Assembly (NCBI GenBank): GCA_023386255.1 | Contig: JAEWKB010000113.1 | Location: forward strand, 1 to 9,314 | Direction: 5' to 3' | Length of the DNA: 9,314 nucleotides | From: Bacteroidota bacterium | GTDB lineage: Bacteria; Bacteroidota; Bacteroidia; Flavobacteriales; Flavobacteriaceae | Part shown: piece by piece, positions 6,594 through 9,314 of the stretch | Layout of the letters: each line of letters starts with the position of its first letter | How positions within the stretch are numbered: position 1 is the stretch's first letter | Program-made: the position numbers and the translations under genes | Notes under the pieces: model-generated | Told to the model about the DNA's origin: nothing | Seen by the model: the letters and a program-made list of their open reading frames with translations, nothing else | Databases searched by the model: none

Positions 6594-6612
6594 CACAAAT
6601 TTTTTAATTAAG

Positions 6613-7785
6613 ATGGAAAAGATCTTCAATAACACGGCAGATGCTTTTGCGCTAAAGACCGATACCGAGCTTGACAGGGCTTATTTCCTGTTTAAAATGA
6701 TAGCTTCGCAGCCGTTGGTAAGGATTGGTACCGCTGTTACAAATTTTGCATTAAAAGTACACCTGCCTGTTGAAGGACTGATAAGAGCAACAGTTTTTGA
6801 CCATTTTTGTGGCGGGACCACTGAAGAGGACTGCTTGCCGGTAGTTGATAAGATGTTTACCAAAGGAGTTTCATCAGTACTGGATTATTCGGTAGAAGCT
6901 AAAGAAGATGAGGCGGAGTTTGATAAGGCGCTTGATAAGACGCTTAAAACTATTGTTTTTGCCAAGGAACGTAAGGCCATACCTTTTGCAGTTTTTAAAC
7001 CAACCGGATTTGGACGGTTTGAATTATATGAAAAATTAGGCGCAGGCAATCAATTTACTGTTGAAGAAGCCGACGAGTGGAAGAGGGTAGTGGAACGCTT
7101 TGAAAAGGTTTGTAAAACAGCCCATGATAATGATGTAGCGTTACTGATTGATGCTGAGGAAAGCTGGATGCAGGATGCTGCCGATGACCTTGTGGCCGAT
7201 ATGATGCGCAAGTACAACAAGCAAAAAGCAATTGTTTTCAACACGCTGCAGATGTACCGGTGGGACAGGATGGAATACCTTAAAAAGTTACATGAGCAGG
7301 CAAAGACCGAAGGTTTTTTTATAGGTATGAAAATAGTGCGTGGCGCCTATATGGAAAAAGAAAATAAGCGGGCGGAAGAAATGGGATATATATCACCTAT
7401 TTGTATATCAAAGGAGGCCACCGACGTTAATTATAATGACGCTGTTACCTATATGGCAGAACATATAGACACTATGGCTATTTTTGCCGGTACCCATAAC
7501 GAAGAAAGTTCCTATTTGCTAATGGAGCTTATGCAGCAGAAGGGAATTGAAAAGCATGACGAGAGAATATGGTTTGGGCAGCTGTATGGCATGAGCGACA
7601 ATATCAGCTTTAACCTTGCGGCTCATGGATACAACGTTGCTAAGTACCTTCCTTTTGGCCCGGTACGAGATGTTATGCCAAACCTTATCAGGAGGGCAGA
7701 GGAAAACACTTCTGTAGCCGGACAAACAAGCCGCGAGCTTAACCTTATAAGCGCGGAGAGAAAAAGACGTAAACTAGATAATTAA
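6613..7785 (+). CDS. Proline dehydrogenase (monofunctional, FAD)
   Basis: Oxidises L-proline to delta-1-pyrroline-5-carboxylate with FAD and passes electrons to the respiratory quinone pool; peripheral at the membrane. From the ATG at 6613 it is 390 residues, fitting single-function ProDH enzymes rather than PutA fusions (no aldehyde dehydrogenase domain follows). PRODH barrel marks: LLIDAEESWMQ (177-187), KIVRGAYMEKE (240-250), FAGTHNE (291-297), QLYGMSDNISFNLA (323-336), and YLPFGPVRDVMPNLIRRAEEN (345-365), where R360-R361 match the paired arginines that hold the substrate carboxylate. The N-terminal extension to a TTG at 6574 is rejected because it would overlap the promoter box; the ATG also begins the conserved-looking stretch MEKIFNNTADAFALKTD. 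The next gene starts 5 bases later, indicating an operon. Confidence 0.93.
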   Translation: MEKIFNNTADAFALKTDTELDRAYFLFKMIASQPLVRIGTAVTNFALKVHLPVEGLIRATVFDHFCGGTTEEDCLPVVDKMFTKGVSSVLDYSVEAKEDEAEFDKALDKTLKTIVFAKERKAIPFAVFKPTGFGRFELYEKLGAGNQFTVEEADEWKRVVERFEKVCKTAHDNDVALLIDAEESWMQDAADDLVADMMRKYNKQKAIVFNTLQMYRWDRMEYLKKLHEQAKTEGFFIGMKIVRGAYMEKENKRAEEMGYISPICISKEATDVNYNDAVTYMAEHIDTMAIFAGTHNEESSYLLMELMQQKGIEKHDERIWFGQLYGMSDNISFNLAAHGYNVAKYLPFGPVRDVMPNLIRRAEENTSVAGQTSRELNLISAERKRRKLDN

Positions 7786-7790
7786 ACATA

Positions 7791-8165
7791 ATGAAGTTCA
7801 CACACCGCTTAGGGTATTATTTACTGGGAATGCTGATTGGTATTATGTTCCTGTTCTTCTTTTTTAAGAATAAGAGGACAGAATTTTGCTATATGCCAAA
7901 CTGCAGGGTTTTGAAGAATATCAGGAGCAAACCGGTAGTATACTCGGAGGAGGCAAAGAAAAAATTTGCCGAAAAATGGGTTACTTATGATGATATAAAA
8001 GCGTGTACAGAAAATGGTGAGGTTGATTTTTCAAAAAGCAATAAGCCTTACGAAGGTGGGAAGCTTTATGTAATAGAAGGTAAAAATACTAAGGATGAGG
8101 ATATTGTAGTAGAGGTAGTGAATTACGATGATAAAGTGGTATTGAAGGACATAAAAAAACAGTAA
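7791..8165 (+). CDS. Small membrane-anchored protein, DUF4258-like
   Basis: This 124-residue protein has one strong membrane segment near the N-terminus (residues 7-25, LGYYLLGMLIGIMFLFFFF) followed by basic residues KNKR and a soluble remainder. The charge pattern leaves the orientation unclear. The soluble part starts EFCYMPNCRVL, with cysteines at 33 and 38 (CX4C) and a third at 72, then a short helix-rich stretch and a strand-rich end (VIEGKNTKDEDIVVEVVNYDD). The later part resembles small DUF4258-type proteins seen in flavobacteria, but I hold that family name only tentatively. It begins 5 bases after the proline dehydrogenase stop and is surely cotranscribed with it. Function unknown; a link to proline oxidation rests only on position. 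Confidence 0.8.
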   Translation: MKFTHRLGYYLLGMLIGIMFLFFFFKNKRTEFCYMPNCRVLKNIRSKPVVYSEEAKKKFAEKWVTYDDIKACTENGEVDFSKSNKPYEGGKLYVIEGKNTKDEDIVVEVVNYDDKVVLKDIKKQ

Positions 8166-8182
8166 TTTTTTCTGCATTTTCC

Positions 8183-8212
8183 TTGCAAATACAAATAATA
8201 AACTTACATTTG
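8183..8212 (+). promoter_or_regulatory. Bacteroidota-type promoter of tRNA-Val (TTG-N19-TACATTTG)
   Basis: TTG at 8183-8185 and TACATTTG at 8205-8212 are separated by exactly 19 bases, a textbook match to the flavobacterial housekeeping promoter. It lies 44 bases upstream of the tRNA, so transcription should begin near 8217-8220. Confidence 0.8.
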
Positions 8213-8221
8213 CACTCGCAA

Positions 8222-8247
8222 TAACAAACAGAAAGCATCTGTTGTTA
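8222..8247 (+). promoter_or_regulatory. Hairpin in the 5' leader of the tRNA-Val transcript
   Basis: TAACAA-A-CAGA (8222-8232) pairs with TCTG-TTGTTA (8238-8247) around a 5-base loop: 10 pairs with one bulged A. It starts within a few bases of the predicted transcript start and ends 9 bases before the tRNA. It has no T-run, so it is not a terminator. It may protect the 5' end or help leader processing; the role is inferred. Confidence 0.4.
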
Positions 8248-8256
8248 CAGCAAATA

Positions 8257-8331
8257 GGGCGATTAGCTCAGTTGGTTCAGAGCATCTCGTTTACACCGAG
8301 AGGGTCGGGGGTTCGAATCCCTCATCGCCCA
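8257..8331 (+). tRNA. tRNA-Val, anticodon TAC
   Basis: A full cloverleaf is present. The acceptor stem GGGCGAT (8257-8263) pairs with ATCGCCC (8324-8330), and A8331 is the discriminator. The D arm is GCTC/GAGC. The anticodon stem TCTCG/CGAGA (8285-8289, 8297-8301) holds loop TTTACAC with anticodon TAC at 8292-8294. The T arm carries GTTCGAATC. The 3' CCA is not encoded (CTA follows A8331), so it must be added by nucleotidyltransferase. It is a single tRNA with its own promoter and terminator. Confidence 0.96.
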
Positions 8332-8333
8332 CT

Positions 8334-8365
8334 AAAAAAGCTTCAGTGAAAACTGAAGCTTTTTT
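8334..8365. terminator. Bidirectional intrinsic terminator (tRNA-Val and convergent membrane gene)
   Basis: A perfect 13-bp stem, AAAAAAGCTTCAG (8334-8346) with CTGAAGCTTTTTT (8353-8365), has a 6-base loop and six T's at either 3' side depending on direction. It begins 2 bases after the tRNA and lies 18 bases beyond the stop of the minus-strand membrane gene, so it can serve both. Confidence 0.9.
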
Positions 8366-8383
8366 GTTTATAATCTTCACACC

Positions 8384-9314
8384 TTACTCTGCTACCGGAG
8401 TACTATAAAAGCCTTCATCAAGTGTTTTTCCCCTCATCTGCGGCACCACATGATATTTCTTCTCAATCCATTTTAACTGCAATTCATTAACACAAGGCAA
8501 AGGGCCATCTGCCGTGCCATAAAAGAAAAAATTACTTGCAGGTGAATAGTAGGTGAGGTTACCGGTCATTTTTTTTACATAGTTAACATCAGCATAGGCA
8601 GAGTTCTTCTCCGGCCGGTAAAGCTGGGTGGCAGTAAAGTTTTTAAGCGTAAAAAGGACTGCAAGTATACCCATGGTAAGTGCAATGCCATACAACTTCC
8701 GTCTGTAGCTGAAAAGCAACAGGATTTCATAAAATATAATACAAGCAAAGAACAGTAGCACAGGAAGCAGGAACCTGAACTGTGGCGATACAATAAAAAT
8801 CACGCCAAATTGAAGTAGGCATGTAAAATAGATAGCCATATATCTCCTGTCTTTCCTTACCCTTCTAAACAGTGGCACAAGCAGGAACACAATTACGGTT
8901 ACTACATTGCATAATCCGTCAACACCACCTTTAGTAAGCCATGCAATAAATTTTTCCCCTAAAGAAGCTTCTGTAGAAATACCATAAATATATTTATTTG
9001 ATGACGCATGTAAACCTCTCAGCAGGTGCTCCGGTATTACCCAGTCTACATCGGCAGGTAGTATTGTTAACGGGTACAGCGGGAACCCTGATACCATAAT
9101 ATTCTTTCCTACCCAAAGCAGTGTCAACAGTGCTCCGCTTATCATCATAACTGGTATATTTTTCCTGTTGCGGAAAAGCGGGTAAAGAAACAACAACCCT
9201 AAAGGTGATATGGTTACTTTAATAAATGCCATGAATAAAAACAACAGCCAGGGTATCAGTATATTATGTTTTAATAGTAAATAAAACATAATAGGCGTCA
9301 GCAGTATCAGTGGC
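8384..9314 (-). CDS. Multi-spanning membrane protein, C-terminal part (N-terminus outside window)
   Basis: The frame runs open to the window edge: eight more hydrophobic codons precede the ATG at 9289, so that ATG is probably internal and the gene is cut. About 309 residues are visible. Numbered from 9289, membrane segments lie near 11-28, 28-40, 46-63, 124-142, 150-167, 171-194 and 198-214, followed by a soluble tail of about 85 residues. Notable stretches are VSGFPLYPL (66-74), VDWVIPE (81-87), SPQFRFLLP (168-176) and RGKTLDEGFY (287-295). The layout and these motifs resemble the LIC_10190-type membrane proteins found near surface-polysaccharide genes, and more loosely GT39-like or polymerase-like polytopic proteins. 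No catalytic residue can be named, so the function stays open. It faces the tRNA and shares its terminator. Confidence 0.8.
   Translation of the reverse strand, partial: PLILLTPIMFYLLLKHNILIPWLLFLFMAFIKVTISPLGLLFLYPLFRNRKNIPVMMISGALLTLLWVGKNIMVSGFPLYPLTILPADVDWVIPEHLLRGLHASSNKYIYGISTEASLGEKFIAWLTKGGVDGLCNVVTVIVFLLVPLFRRVRKDRRYMAIYFTCLLQFGVIFIVSPQFRFLLPVLLFFACIIFYEILLLFSYRRKLYGIALTMGILAVLFTLKNFTATQLYRPEKNSAYADVNYVKKMTGNLTYYSPASNFFFYGTADGPLPCVNELQLKWIEKKYHVVPQMRGKTLDEGFYSTPVAE

Noticed and set aside
6574..6612. A longer proline dehydrogenase starting at TTG 6574
   Set aside because: The extra 13 codons would overlap the TATATTTG promoter box, and the ATG at 6613 gives the usual family start.
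1..9314. Mobile elements, CRISPR arrays or phage genes
   Set aside because: No transposase, integrase, repeat-spacer pattern or att-like duplication next to the tRNA was seen; the repeats found are terminators and short hairpins.

Overview
The window looks like chromosomal DNA from a Bacteroidota bacterium, most likely a Flavobacterium-type member of the Flavobacteriaceae. Three things point there: the protein types (short Bacteroidota-type arginine decarboxylase, deoxyhypusine-synthase-like protein, small conserved flavobacterial-looking proteins), the lack of Shine-Dalgarno sites with A/T-rich start regions, and promoter boxes of the Bacteroidota form TTG-N19-TAnnTTTG (clearest before the tRNA). 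No mobile element, CRISPR array or phage gene is visible. It reads as a housekeeping region.

Layout, left to right. (1) 2-1794, plus strand: the C-terminal half of phosphoenolpyruvate carboxylase, then a DinB-fold protein 5 bases downstream. A two-way terminator closes this unit and overlaps the stop codons of both convergent genes. (2) 1820-2284, minus: a small lipoprotein of unknown function. (3) 2368-5390, minus: a probable polyamine unit read right to left. It holds a 58-residue small ORF, a strong inverted repeat just before the next start, a short arginine decarboxylase (speA), a deoxyhypusine-synthase-like protein and an acidic-tailed protein, and ends in an intrinsic terminator. (4) 5448-6515, minus: 3-dehydroquinate synthase (aroB), full length in a single frame but carrying an in-frame TAA at codon 215. 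(5) 6613-8165, plus, divergent from aroB: proline dehydrogenase followed 5 bases later by a small membrane-anchored protein. (6) 8183-8365, plus: a promoter, a leader hairpin, a lone tRNA-Val(TAC) and a two-way terminator. (7) 8384-9314, minus: the C-terminal part of a multi-spanning membrane protein that runs off the window.

Functional reading. The speA / DHS-like pair suggests a polyamine route from arginine through agmatine, but no agmatinase lies between or beside them. The DHS-like protein cannot be a hypusine enzyme in the usual sense, because bacteria lack eIF5A. It keeps the WGK lysine but lacks the histidine pair that follows the Gly-rich stretch in eukaryotic DHS. The small ORF whose stop codon sits inside a hairpin ending 9 bases before the speA start has the geometry of a leader-peptide/attenuation control. 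This is inference only. The second point for checking is the aroB nonsense codon: real gene loss, a polymorphism, or a sequence error.
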